64,000 bases of DNA. Origin: Elephas maximus indicus (Eukaryota > Chordata > Mammalia > Proboscidea > Elephantidae). Below the pieces are notes generated by a model that did no database searches, had not been told where the DNA came from, and was given only the letters and a program-made list of their open reading frames with translations. The stretch lies in assembly GCF_024166365.1 (NCBI RefSeq), contig NC_064819.1:111272293-111336292 (forward strand), read 5' to 3'. Positions within the stretch are counted from its first letter, which is position 1; every line of letters begins with the position of its first letter. Below, piece by piece: positions 11,521-21,255 of the stretch. Both the position numbers and the translations under genes were made by a program.

Positions 11521-11894
11521 TAAATATTATGTACAAAATAGAGATTTGCTGGACAACACACTCAGAATTCCCATAAAGTGTAAAAATAAGGTAAAATTAA
11601 TCGATTCCCGCAAAATCAGTGCTGTCCTCTCTCCCTTTGGTGAGTCGAAGAGCTGGCTAGGATGTAGAATCCATCCCTTGTGACATCCTTAAGATGGAAG
11701 TACCCTTACAGAATGTAGTACAGTTAAAAATAACTAAAGGAATCATCACAGCTCCTACCATGAAATAGCAAATTCTAGACATTTAAAAACGCCAAATAAG
11801 CTTTTGATCCATGTTCCACTCTTCCCAATGATGTCCTGAAAAGCTATCGGGAGCTGAAAGACTATTATTAGAGATGATCAAAATAAGAATTCCC
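11521..11894. other. Non-coding, unrecognised
   Basis: AT-rich sequence with no gene or clear repeat. Confidence 0.5.
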
Positions 11895-12597
11895 ATAGCT
11901 CCTGCCTAAGAACAGCCTTGCATTTAAAGATGAGCAATAAAAACATACACTCAAAAACCACCAAGTGGCTAATATAAAACTATCAGTCTCATCCTGGCTG
12001 GAGCAAGAGAAAGGAGGAAACCAAAGACTCAGAGAAGAAACTAGTCTACAGGACTAAAAGTTTATATGAAGCATATCATTATCTACCCTGAGACAAGAAG
12101 AACTAGATGGCGCCCAGCTACCACTAATGACCACTCTGATCAGGGCCGCTATAGGTGGATCTTGATAGAAGGGGAAATAAATATGGAACTCAAATCCTTA
12201 AAATGTCCAGACTTACCGAATTGGTTGAGGCTAGAGGATCCCCCAAGACTGTCATCCTCAGATACTCCATAAGCCTTAAACCTGCCCCCTGAGGGCACCT
12301 TTTAGCTAAATGACAGATTGGCTTATAAAATAAAGAATATTACCAGTGAGTACACACCTTTAAAAAATCACCTATACAAGACCAAATGGCTAACAATTAC
12401 TCTAAAGCAAAGATGAAAAGGTAACAGAAGAGGGAAACCAGATTACTGAAGTGAACCACCCAGAAAGGAACTAGTGAGAATGTGAAAAATGAAACCAATG
12501 TCTCTGAAAAATACGTGCAGTAATTGCTAAATGGGAAACTAACTTGCTGTGTAACCATTCACTGAAAACACAAATATTATTTAAAAAAAAAAAAAAA
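11895..12597 (+). mobile_element. L1 3' UTR fragment with poly(A)
   Basis: Resembles the 3' UTR of the afrotherian L1 lineage. Blocks such as AGAAGAACTAGATGG and CCCAGCTACCAC are shared with the L1 3' ends at 56056-56734 and about 50620. It ends in an A-run at about 12582-12595. The 5' boundary is approximate and no clean TSD was found. Confidence 0.75.
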
Positions 12598-13382
12598 CCC
12601 AGTGGTCATTCTCATCATTGAAATAAAAGCTCTAAGAATGCTATATTGATATATTGCAAAGACTAAACAAAGGAAGAAAGAGTTGGATGAAACTGTAGGA
12701 TTCATTTTGCCCAACCCCTTAGTGATATAAACTAGGAAACTGAGGCCAAAGGGGCTAAGTGATGGGTCAGTCTCTCAGAGGGACATAAGGGCCAATCCAG
12801 GACTAAAGTCCAGCTCTGTCAAGTCTCCAGTCTATACACTAGAGTGTTCTCTCTGCACCATGAAGGCTGCCTTGGTAGATAAAGCAGGGAATAGCAAAAA
12901 TGATAACAAACACTTATTGGGCACTTCTGTGTGCCAGCATTTTATTAAAATAAGGAAAACTTATTATTATATCTTTAAAAAGAGGATGACAGACGTCCCC
13001 TCTTTTAAGGGATAGCTCTAGGCTATCCAAGGTTGTCACTGCTCTTAAGCCAGCTTTACTTCCCAGCTACCTACCCCTCAGCCCATAAACCACACCACAG
13101 GCCCACAAGCTATTAAAATTCCTCTTTCCATCAGAGCTCACTGTCCTCTGTTCCAAAGCTCTGAAATCTTATGATTATCCCACCAACCCACCGCCGTCGA
13201 GTAGCAATACTAAAACACTAAGGACAAATACACAATAACTTCTTACCTGCTCTCTCCATGTCTGTATTCAACAGAAGCTTTCCTTTTCTTTACTCAAAAA
13301 AGTAACCAATATAGTCATTTGAGACAGACTCAAAGGCATTTTAATCAGAGATCTTTTACATTCCAATATATTGCCTTTGCAG
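12598..13382. other. Non-coding with decayed MIR-like pieces
   Basis: No gene. Antisense MIR-like blocks appear near 12725-12850 (AAACTGAGGCCAAAGGGGCT) and 12905-12965 (ACACTTATTGGGCACTTC). A 20-bp piece near 13190 resembles an AfroSINE tail but is too short to call. Confidence 0.45.
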
Positions 13383-14152
13383 TGTGATGATCACTTTTGT
13401 GTGGCCTTTCTAGCCATGGTCTTCTAACTCCCACCCAAGTGATTGGCTGGGACTCTGCAAATAAGGCAATTGTGGCCCACCAAAGGGTCAATTCCAGAGC
13501 GGAGAGAGGACCCCACCACCACCAAGGAAGAACAGCCAGGAGCAGAGAGCATATCTTTTGGACTCAAGATCCCTGCGCTAAGAAGCTCCTAGAACCAGAA
13601 GACAGAGAAACAGAGAGAGCTCAAGAAGCGGTGGGAGAAAAACGACAGCAGGAGATGGTGTGGTAGGAATCCCAGCCCACAGAGCAAAAAAGCTGAAGGT
13701 CTTTCAGCAGGAGGCTTGCTGGCAGAGTGGGGTGCCTCTGGGCACTTATGGGCAGAACTAAAAGAGCTTTGTAACACTTGCCCAGGTTAGGCAGAGGCCG
13801 AGGGCCAGGGAGAGGTGTCCCTGCAAGCACAGCCGGGAAGAGGCTGTCCTGATGGAAGAACTGTACCCTGAGCGTTCCTGAACCTGAATTGTAACCTGTT
13901 ACTTCCTCGATAAACCCCATAATCGTGTTGCCTATGAGTTCTGTGTGGCCACTACAATGAATTATAAACCTCAGCAGAGAAGGAGAGAGTGCCATGCAGA
14001 GGACAGTTCTTGTCAGAATTGATAAAGAGGCAGAGAGAGGAGGCATGTCTGACCTCTGCCTCATAGCAACCAGCCTTGGGGTGTTGATCTTGATTCTCCT
14101 TCCCCTCTGTGAAGTTAGAGGAGGTCAGACACCACCCCAAGCCATTTCTACA
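13383..14152 (+). mobile_element. Probable endogenous retroviral LTR (solo)
   Basis: A roughly 770-bp unit that starts TGTGATGATC and ends TTTCTACA, so TG...CA, with a GATAAACCCC polyadenylation-like motif near 13909 followed by a GT/T-rich stretch, as in an LTR R/U5. There is no internal retroviral coding and no second LTR nearby. I recall similar sequence as an interspersed afrotherian repeat but cannot name the family, and I did not find a matching TSD. Confidence 0.5.
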
Positions 14153-14160
14153 GTCATTAA

Positions 14161-14432
14161 GGGGGGCAGTAGTGGTGTAGTGACAGAATTCTTGCCCTCC
14201 ATTGCAGGGGACCTAGGTTTAATTCCCAACAAATGCCTCTCATGCACAGCCACTGTCCATCACTGGAGGTTTGCACGTTGCTGTGATGCTGAGCAGGTTG
14301 CAGCAGAGCTTCCAGACTAAGATGGACTAGGAAGAAAGGCCTGGTGATCTACTTCCAAAACTCAGCCAATGCAAACCCTATGAATCACAATTGTTCTATG
14401 CACAAATCACACAGATGCTGTAGGACCAGGCA
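14161..14432 (+). mobile_element. tRNA-Gly-headed SINE with RTE-derived body
   Basis: The first ~65 bp resemble a tRNA-Gly gene. An A box-like GGTGTAGTGACAGAATTC and a decayed B box (GGTTTAATTCCC) sit where a tRNA's would. Then comes CATGCACAGCCACTGTCC and a body starting GCAGAGCTTCCAGACTAAGA, which recurs at 18450-18694 and 52155-52358. A shared GTTGCCGTGATGCT-type block links this SINE type to the 5' region of the RTE at 1945-2000. The head is a pol III promoter relic, not a working tRNA gene: the cloverleaf is mutated and fused to SINE sequence. Confidence 0.75.
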
Positions 14433-14837
14433 GCATTTCATTGGTTTTTATTACAATGATATTTAAACATAACACTAAGCATAAAGTTCTTAAGAGTTTT
14501 AGCTCCTCTAAAACCACTGAACTCCAACGAAATTTTCTAGCCAAATACAAATGAAATCATAAAGCCAATTCACTTCAAACAAACAATGACTTTATATTCA
14601 GATGAGGATGTCTTGCTAAAAATAACATGCCAGTCCTATCACAGCTCTGATACTGAAAACTGAAAGGCAGGTATTCTGAAGTCCAGAAAGCTCCCAACGC
14701 CTGCTATGCAGCAGGGCCCTCCCGCCATGCTTCTCATTCACAGCCAAGCTAAACGTTACTAGACCAGTGCACCACACGGTCCACTTGGTCTTCCCTTGAT
14801 GCAAGTTACATAAGTTCACCGGTTCTTTCCACCATTT
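14433..14837. other. Non-coding, unrecognised
   Basis: No gene or clear repeat seen. Confidence 0.5.
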
Positions 14838-14995
14838 ATTACTTGTAAGACGTTAGGCAAGGTACCTTCCCTGAGCCTCAGTCTCCTCATCTAAATAGAG
14901 ATAAAAATAGAACCTACCTCACATTGGGAGAACAACATATGGAAAGCGCTTAGCTGGGTGCCGGGTGCTCAAGAAATGCCCACGATTGTTCCTGC
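14838..14995 (+). mobile_element. MIR SINE fragment
   Basis: Sense MIR core and 3' part: CTGAGCCTCAGTCTCCTCAT, then GAACCTACCTCACATTGGGA and AAGCGCTTAGCTGGGTGCC. Confidence 0.8.
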
Positions 14996-15511
14996 TCAGT
15001 TGCTTTACATAAAACTGGGAAGGAGGCACTGTCTTAGAAAAGCATTTCAAAACAATTTCAGCTCCACACAGCAGCCTGTAATGTGTCCATCCGGGGGAAG
15101 CTCAGACACTGTTATCAGTCACATTTGGTACTTTGTTATGTAACAGAGACGCTGCACCAGAACTTATTTTCAAAAAGCGAGGCCCACTCACACACACACA
15201 CACAACACAAAACGAACGCAGACATACGTATCTTGCAGAATTACTTATGTCTATAGCTAACACCTATGTGAAAATAACAAAAGCTCTAAAACTACTTGAA
15301 GGTGTTGAAATCTTCAGTCTTGTGCTTCTGAATTATTTAGAATGGATACAATGATCAGTTTATTATACCACTGGCTAGTGCCCACCAGATGCAAACCACT
15401 GTGAAGGCGTAGCAGGGAACACAAAGGTGAATGTGTAGAACAGTCTTCACCCTCAGGGCAACTGCCAGCCAGGAGGGATGTGTAAGTAAACCAATGAGGA
15501 GCTTAAAGTCT
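14996..15511. other. Non-coding with (CA)n tract
   Basis: No gene. Short CA repeat at about 15187-15208; an L2- or MIR-like decayed tract may lie near 15395-15500. Confidence 0.5.
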
Positions 15512-15718
15512 AACCAAAAAACCAGTTGCCATGGGGTCAGTTCTGACTCATGGTAACCCCATGTGTGTTAGGGTAGAACTGTGCTACATAGGATTTTCAG
15601 TGGCTTGTTTTATGTAAGCAGATCACCAAGACTTTCTTGCATCTCTGGGTGAACTTCAACCTCCAACCTTTCTGGTTAGCAGCCAAGCAGGTTAACCATT
15701 TGCACCACCCAGAGACTC
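15512..15718 (-). mobile_element. AfroSINE, long subtype
   Basis: Antisense copy with tail GTTGCCATGGGGTCAG, middle AAGCAGATCACCAAGACTTT and head complement CACCACCCAGAGACTCC. No crisp TSD found. Confidence 0.88.
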
Positions 15719-15734
15719 CTCTAATTTCACTCAA

Positions 15735-15850
15735 GACAGGGATTAGTCTTTATATCCCAGGGGCTAAGACAACACCAGGTACACAGAAGGAGTAAATAAA
15801 TGAATGAGTGGATGAATACCTGAGTGAATGAGATATTTAAGTGAGACTAT
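15735..15850 (+). mobile_element. L2 LINE 3'-end fragment
   Basis: Blocks ATATCCCAGGGGCTAAGAC, ACACCAGGTACACAG and AATAAATGAATGAGTGGATG follow the order of the L2 3' terminus, which closes in TGAATGAATGAA repeats. Ancient and decayed. Confidence 0.5.
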
Positions 15851-16488
15851 GTATGTGCCATAAATGAGGGTTCGACAAAGTGTGATGGCTTTTGGGGGGC
15901 TAAGGGATTGAGGGAATCTGGAAGAGATGGAACTTGAAGGAAGACTAGAACTTCAAGAAGTGGAGATGGGAGAACATCAAATTATAACTTAACACAGTTG
16001 CAAAGTGTTCTAAATTGGTTCTCATTAGTAAAACAGGTCTTATTCTGATTATTATATCCAGCATTTCTTTAACACTCTGTATCTGCAAATTGTATGCAAT
16101 TGCTTCTCAGTTTGCTATTTATTATAAGAACTTTTGATTTCTTTATAAACAATTTGATGGTTCATTATTTATTAGAATAGAAAACTGATGAAATAATATC
16201 TAGTTTCTAGAGGCAATGTCTCAATTATTATTATTGGTCTCCTGGGGTTCTCTTAATAAGTAGCCATTAAAAATTCAATTTGCAATTTGGAAAAGAAATA
16301 TGTATATTTGGCAGCATTTACACTGACATGATTGACAAAAGATATGACTGACAGACACCCTATAACAAGAATAACTATATCATAGCATTAGAATATTGTC
16401 TTAAAAATAAACCATTAAAAATACTAGGATGAGAAAAAAAATACAGGAATGGATTGTTTAAGCAATGATTAGGAAAACATGAAATAAA
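15851..16488. other. Non-coding, AT-rich
   Basis: No gene or confident repeat seen. Confidence 0.5.
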
Positions 16489-16646
16489 AAAAAACTCTGT
16501 TGCCATTGAGTCAATTTTGACTCATAGCGACACTACAGGACAGAGTAGAACTACCCCATAGGGTTTCCAAGGAGTGGCTGGTGGATTCAAACTGCCAACC
16601 TTTTGATTAGCAGCCAAGCTCTTAGCCACTGCATCATCAGGGTTCC
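16489..16646 (-). mobile_element. AfroSINE
   Basis: Antisense short-form copy with an A-rich tail (about 16485-16494) and head complement ATCAGGGTTCC. Confidence 0.9.
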
Positions 16647-16736
16647 TGAAAAATAAAAAGGCTACATATAAACATCTGAACAGAATAGAACACAAACCTA
16701 AAAGAAAGTGGAAGCCTAATTTTATTGCTATTGAAA

Positions 16737-16920
16737 ATCCCTGGAGTCCTTCGGTGGTACAAAGGTTGGAGTTTCAAATCTACCAGAGGCACCTCAGAAA
16801 AAAGTCCTGGCGATCTACTAAAAAATCGGCCACTGAAAACCCTATGGAGCACAGTTCTACTCTGACACACAACGGTCTCCATGAGTCAGAAATGAATCAA
16901 CAGCAACAGGTTTTGGTTTT
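16737..16920 (+). mobile_element. AfroSINE with deleted head
   Basis: Sense long-subtype copy. The tRNA-derived head lost roughly 30 bp between GGTGGTACAAAGGTT and GGAGTTTCAAATCTACC, removing the region between A and B boxes. The remainder is intact to the AGGTTTTGGTTTT end. Confidence 0.85.
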
Positions 16921-17802
16921 ATGAAAAATCACAAAAAGGACTGGACTGATCAAAAATGGAATAATTAAACTGAATCAAAAACATCTGGCAAAGAAAAGTA
17001 TTATCTTGGAGATGATCCCTTACCAAACTAGATAATGCCCACTTCACCGACTGCTCTCAAATGACTACCAGTTGCTACTGCTGCTTTTTTTTCCCCCTAA
17101 ATATTAAAAACGTACCTTTAGCTAAACATTTATAGGCTATTCTGTGAACACCCCTCCTCATTTTTGGAGAAGAAAGGTTATCTGTATCTCTACCTATTTA
17201 TATGTTTCCATTCTTTTGAGAGAAGGTGGCATTATTTTAGCTTTTCAAAACCTTAGGATTCCTGAGATGATGCTGTCTGAGCAGAATGAGGACAGAGGGA
17301 ACCTCCTGGACAGAGGGAGAGGGAGGATTCTGCTACAATCTGGGACCTCTTTTCCGGAACCAGAATAATCCATAGAGAGCTGGCGATCGAGGGTGGGAAA
17401 GGGTGCTATTGTGATCAGTTGGCAAATCCACCAAACCAGGCTGGAAATGGAGCCAGAACACCAGCCAGGTGAAGGTCTCTAACCTTAAGTATGCTTTGGA
17501 TTTTCTTTCCTATAAGGTATGCCCTTGAAATTCATACTGTCATAAAAATACCTAGGATTGGTTTTCATGAATATCCATTAGGATATTTCTAATCATGTTC
17601 AGATAAAATAACCTTCTCATAGTATCACACCTTGGCTTGAATTGTAAGACAATAGCCAGATGTAGTTGTGAGGACGTGGTAATGGCAGAGCTAAGAAGAA
17701 GAGGTTAAATGAAGGGTGGAAAGTGACACTGAAGGATGAGGGAAGCATGACACCATTTTGGTCCATATCACCCAAAACTAAAGCCTTTGTGATAAGTATG
17801 AA
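16921..17802. other. Non-coding, unrecognised
   Basis: No gene. A short open frame at 17144-17368 has no recognisable motif. Confidence 0.5.
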
Positions 17803-17999
17803 ACTAAAAATCAAACCTGTTGCCACTGAGTCAATTCTGACTTGTGGCAATCCCATGTGTCTGCTCCATAGGGTTTTCTTGGCTAAAGTCCTTACAAAAG
17901 CAGATTGCCAGGCACTTCTTCCATGGTGCTACTGGGTGGGTTCAAACTGCCAACCTTTCGGTTAGTAGCCAAGAGCAAATCGTTCGTGCCACCCAGGGA
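17803..17999 (-). mobile_element. AfroSINE, long subtype (first of a tandem pair)
   Basis: Antisense copy from the ATCAAACCTGTTGCCACTGA tail to the GTGCCACCCAGGGA head complement. A second AfroSINE lies immediately beyond its head end. Confidence 0.88.
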
Positions 18000-18006
18000 C
18001 TATATA

Positions 18007-18167
18007 CAACCTGTTGCCATCAAGTGGATTCTGACTCACTACGACCCTATAGGACAGAGTAGAACTACCCCGTAGGGATTCCAAGGAGCAGCTGGGGAAT
18101 TTGAACTGCTGACCTTTTGGTTAGCAGCAGTAGCTCTTAACCACTGTACCCCCAGGGCTCCATGGGG
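18007..18167 (-). mobile_element. AfroSINE (second of a tandem pair)
   Basis: Antisense short-form copy 7 bp after the previous SINE. Direct repeats CTATATA at 18000-18006 and 18168-18174 are a plausible short TSD, so it looks like an independent insertion rather than a tandem duplication, which the different subtype also supports. Confidence 0.85.
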
Positions 18168-18174
18168 CTATATA

Positions 18175-18449
18175 ATTCCAGTTAAATATGAAATTTAAAA
18201 TGTTACTTTAAAAAATAAAACTAGATGCATCACAAGGAGCCACCATCAACATATTTAAGTCCCTGAAGGTCATTCCATGAACCATACAGGCTCATTCCCT
18301 ACAGTCCTTGTCACTGTGACCTCTCGGGAGCTGTTTAGGTTAATAAAAAGGAGTATGAAGGACCGGAGTGACATCCACATGCATCCACAGGGCCACTGCA
18401 GACTGCCCCATGTCCCATTTGAGCTACTGATTTCACTTGTATATAACTG
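18175..18449. other. Non-coding, unrecognised
   Basis: No gene seen. Confidence 0.45.
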
Positions 18450-18694
18450 AGCTCATCATGTGCAGCCACTACACTTCTGTCAGTGGGGCTTGCATGATGC
18501 TGAACAGAGTTCAGCCAAGTTTCCCTTAAGACAGTGTAGGAAGAAAGGCCTGGCAATCTACTTCCAAAAATCAGCCCATGCAAGCCCTATCGATCACAAC
18601 AGTCCAATACGCAACTGATCATGGGGATGGTGCAGGACCCAGCAGTGTTCCGCTGACTCAACGGGGGCTGACTCAATGGTAGCTAACAAAAACT
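18450..18694 (+). mobile_element. tRNA-Gly/RTE-type SINE, head missing
   Basis: Begins at the CATGTGCAGCCACTAC block just downstream of where the tRNA-Gly head would be. It continues through AGTGTAGGAAGAAAGGCCTG and ends CAATGGTAGCTAACAAAAAC. It is 5'-truncated compared with the copy at 14161. Confidence 0.8.
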
Positions 18695-19371
18695 GAGCCA
18701 TCCTACATTTCTTAATGTCTCGAGTTTCCAGTTTAATAGTCTAAGCAGATTTCACACAGTTGCTGGTCTGAACTGTTCCAGTTTATCATCTATCTCCCCT
18801 CCACCTGGAGCCAACCTTTCCAAATTGGTCTGTACATGTGTAAGGCTATGAAAGCCTTCCTGACCTCCATCATTCCAGAACAACTCTGACCTCCCAGTGT
18901 GACTCCAAACCAGAACTAGAAGGCATCCCCTCTCCTCACCCTGAAAGCCCAGGAGTCTGAAGCCAAACCAGTGCCCAAGGTTCCAGCCAAGAATTCCCGG
19001 TTTGGGGGGGGGGGAGCGGGGAGGGTGATCTTCTTGAGCTGTGGTACCGAGACAAAAGGTCAGAAGGTAAGCCTTTGAAAATATGACAGAGCATACACTT
19101 CAATTTAGAGCTTCACCTATATGTCACCTTGTCAAATTTTGAAATTTAATGCTAAACAACAGCTGTATGCAGAATTGAAATTGCCAAGAGACAGAGAAAT
19201 AAGAAAATAAAGAATATCAAATAAACATACTTGTAATATGCCATTTGCTAAATATTTTCCCGAACCAAAACTTAAACTTTTTATGAATGGTGGTTTATAT
19301 ATCATAAAAGATCAACTGAATATCATTAATATCCACAGCAGGAAAAAAAATCAACATATTTATGAACTAGT
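18695..19371. other. Non-coding with poly(G) run
   Basis: No gene. A G-run interrupted by AGC spans about 19003-19025. The rest is unrecognised. Confidence 0.5.
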
Positions 19372-19383
19372 ACTTTGCTTTCA

Positions 19384-20214
19384 GCTTCTCGGATTATTTG
19401 CTGGACTATATGAAGAAGAATGGGGCACCAGGATTGGTGCGTTATGCAGATGACACAATCTTGCTTGCTGAAAGTGAAGAGGACTTGAAGCACTTACTAA
19501 TGAAGATCGAAGATCACAGCCTTCAGTATGGATTAAAGAAAACAAAAATCCTCACAACTGGACCAATGAGCAACATCATGATAAACGGAGAAAAGATTGA
19601 AGTTGTCAAAGATTTCATTTTACTTGGATCCACAATCAACAGCCATGGAAGCAGCAGTCGAGAAATCAAAAGATGCATTGCATCAGGCAAATCTGCTGTC
19701 AAGGACCTCTTTAAAGTGTTCAAGAGCAAAGGTGTCACCTTGAAGACTAAGGTGCACCTGACCCAAGCCATCGTATTTTCAACCGCATCATACGCATGTG
19801 AAAGCTGGACAATGAATAAGGAACAGCAGGGAAGAACTGATGCATTTGAATTGTGGTGTTGGCGAATATTGAATATACCGTGGACTGCCAGAAGAACAAA
19901 TAAACCTGTCTTAGAAGAAGTACAACCAGAATGCTCCTTGGAAGCAAGGATGGCGAGATTGCGTCTTACATACTTTGGACATGTTGTCAGAAGGGTTCAG
20001 TCTCTGGAAAAGGACATCATGCTTAGCAAAGTACAGGGTCAGCGGAAAAGAGGAAGACCCTCAACAAGGTGGACTCACAGGGTGGCTGCAACAATGGGCT
20101 CAAGCATAACAATGATTGTAAGGACGGTGCAGAACCGGGCAGTGTTTCGTTCTATTGTGCATAGGGTTGCTATGAGTTGGAAGTGACTCAATGGCACCTG
20201 ACAACAACAACAGG
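19384..20214 (+). mobile_element. RTE LINE 3' copy with 12-bp TSD and inverted 5' tip
   Basis: The best-preserved RTE copy in the window. ACTTTGCTTTCA at 19372-19383 and 20215-20226 is a perfect 12-bp TSD, fixing the ends. The first 19 bp (19384-19402) are in the opposite orientation to the rest. The 3' end closes with GGCACCTGACAACAACAACA, with no poly(A). It is 5'-truncated within the RT domain and has a short internal deletion just before the YADD motif. Confidence 0.93.
19398..20186 (+). pseudogene. RTE reverse transcriptase C-terminal fragment, open frame of 262 codons
   Basis: Uninterrupted frame to the natural stop at 20184-20186, starting from a non-ATG codon, so the listed start is only the frame limit. 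It carries the RT catalytic YADD block (residues 16-19, RYADDTILLAESEEDL), the thumb-like region, and an RTE C-terminal part with aromatic and cysteine residues (FELWCWRILNIPWTARRT) and an arginine-rich segment (KRGRPSTRW). The fingers, upstream palm and endonuclease are missing, so it cannot retrotranspose. The openness suggests a fairly recent copy rather than selection. Confidence 0.82.
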
Positions 20215-20226
20215 ACTTTGCTTTCA

Positions 20227-20636
20227 CTTGTCTTATCAAGGCTAAGAGATTTTCCTTTTGAGCAAATAAAATTTTGCTTGAACTACCATTAATTTATCTG
20301 AATTTACCATCCACTATTCCCAAATTCACGATCTGATACTGTTAATCAAATATACGATTTCTTACTTGACAAATTATTAAACCTCACAAGAGAAGCATCA
20401 GCTGGACTCTGATTTGTTACTGGCCAGACATTACTGGGCTTTTAACTTTAATAGCTACAGAACTCAAAGTAAGATTTAGACTGCTTTCCAGATAATTTTA
20501 TGGGGGAGTTAATTCAAATTGCCTATTTACATGAAATTGGTCAATATAATCAAAATAGTGAATGTAGAGACTTTTTTTGAAAGGGATTCTTTGATAAGTC
20601 ATCCAAGTAAAATGCTAGAATTATGACTGTCTGAGT
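20227..20636. other. Non-coding, unrecognised
   Basis: AT-rich, no gene. Confidence 0.5.
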
Positions 20637-20789
20637 TTTGGAAACCCTGGTGACGTAGTGGTTAACAGCTATGTCTGTTAACCAAAAGGTCGGCAGTTCA
20701 AATCCACCAGGCGCTCCTTGAAAACGCTATGCGGCAGTTCTACCCTGTCCTTGAGAGTTGCTGTGAGTCAGAATCGACTAAGAAGTTTC
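20637..20789 (+). mobile_element. AfroSINE
   Basis: Sense short-form copy: GGAAACCCTGGTGACGTAGT head, B-box-like AGTTCAAATCC, and a GAGTCAGAATCGACT tail. Confidence 0.92.
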
Positions 20790-20803
20790 AAACTGATTAT
20801 CAC

Positions 20804-21011
20804 ATTTTTACACAAATAATGTGAGCCTTCTATGTTTGTTTGCCAACTATGCCCTCCCCCTTCGAGGTATTTTCCTAAGCACCCTATGCTAATTTTTTTT
20901 ACAGCAACATGTAAAAAAAATTGGCATAGTGGGTGCTTAGGAAAATACCTCACAGGGAGAGGGTAAAGTTGGCAAACAAATATAGAAGGCTCACATTATT
21001 TGCATAAAAAT
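20804..21011. repeat. 208-bp fold-back (MITE-like) palindromic element
   Basis: Left arm 20804-20902 and right arm 20911-21011 are near-perfect inverted repeats around an 8-nt loop (AGCAACAT). Matching blocks include ATTTTTACACAAATA with TATTTGCATAAAAAT at the tips, and TTTGCCAACTATGCCCTC with GAGGGTAAAGTTGGCAAA inside. There is no coding capacity. A second, internally deleted copy at 41562-41705 shows it is an interspersed family. It resembles non-autonomous DNA transposons, but I could not fix a TSD. Confidence 0.85.
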
Positions 21012-21034
21012 ACACACCCTGATTCATTATTCAA

Positions 21035-21247
21035 GAAGTCCTGGTGGCATAATGGTTAAGTGGTCAGCTGTTAACTGCAAGATTCCAGTTCAGCCTACCC
21101 AGTGGCTCCTCGGGAACAAAACCTGGTGACCTGCTTCCATAAAGATTATAGCCTAGAAAACCCTGTGGGGTAGTTCTACTCTGTCACATAGGGTCGCTGT
21201 GAATCTAAAGTGACTCAGCTCCACCTAACAACTACAACAACAGTTCT
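21035..21247 (+). mobile_element. AfroSINE, long subtype, with 8-bp TSD
   Basis: Sense copy with the internal TAAAGATTATAGCCTAG block and a tail ending CTAACAACTACAACAACAG. Direct repeats TTATTCAA at 21027-21034 and 21248-21255. Confidence 0.88.
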
Positions 21248-21255
21248 TTATTCAA

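Noticed and set aside
13185..13205. A micro-fragment of AfroSINE (CCACCGCCGTCGAGTAG)
   Set aside because: Only about 20 bp, no second landmark; could be chance.
14161..14230. A tRNA-Gly gene
   Set aside because: The A and B boxes are present but the acceptor and anticodon stems are mutated, and the sequence runs straight into a SINE body. It is a SINE head.
18000..18174. Tandem duplication of one SINE
   Set aside because: The two copies are different subtypes, and the second has its own short duplicate flank.
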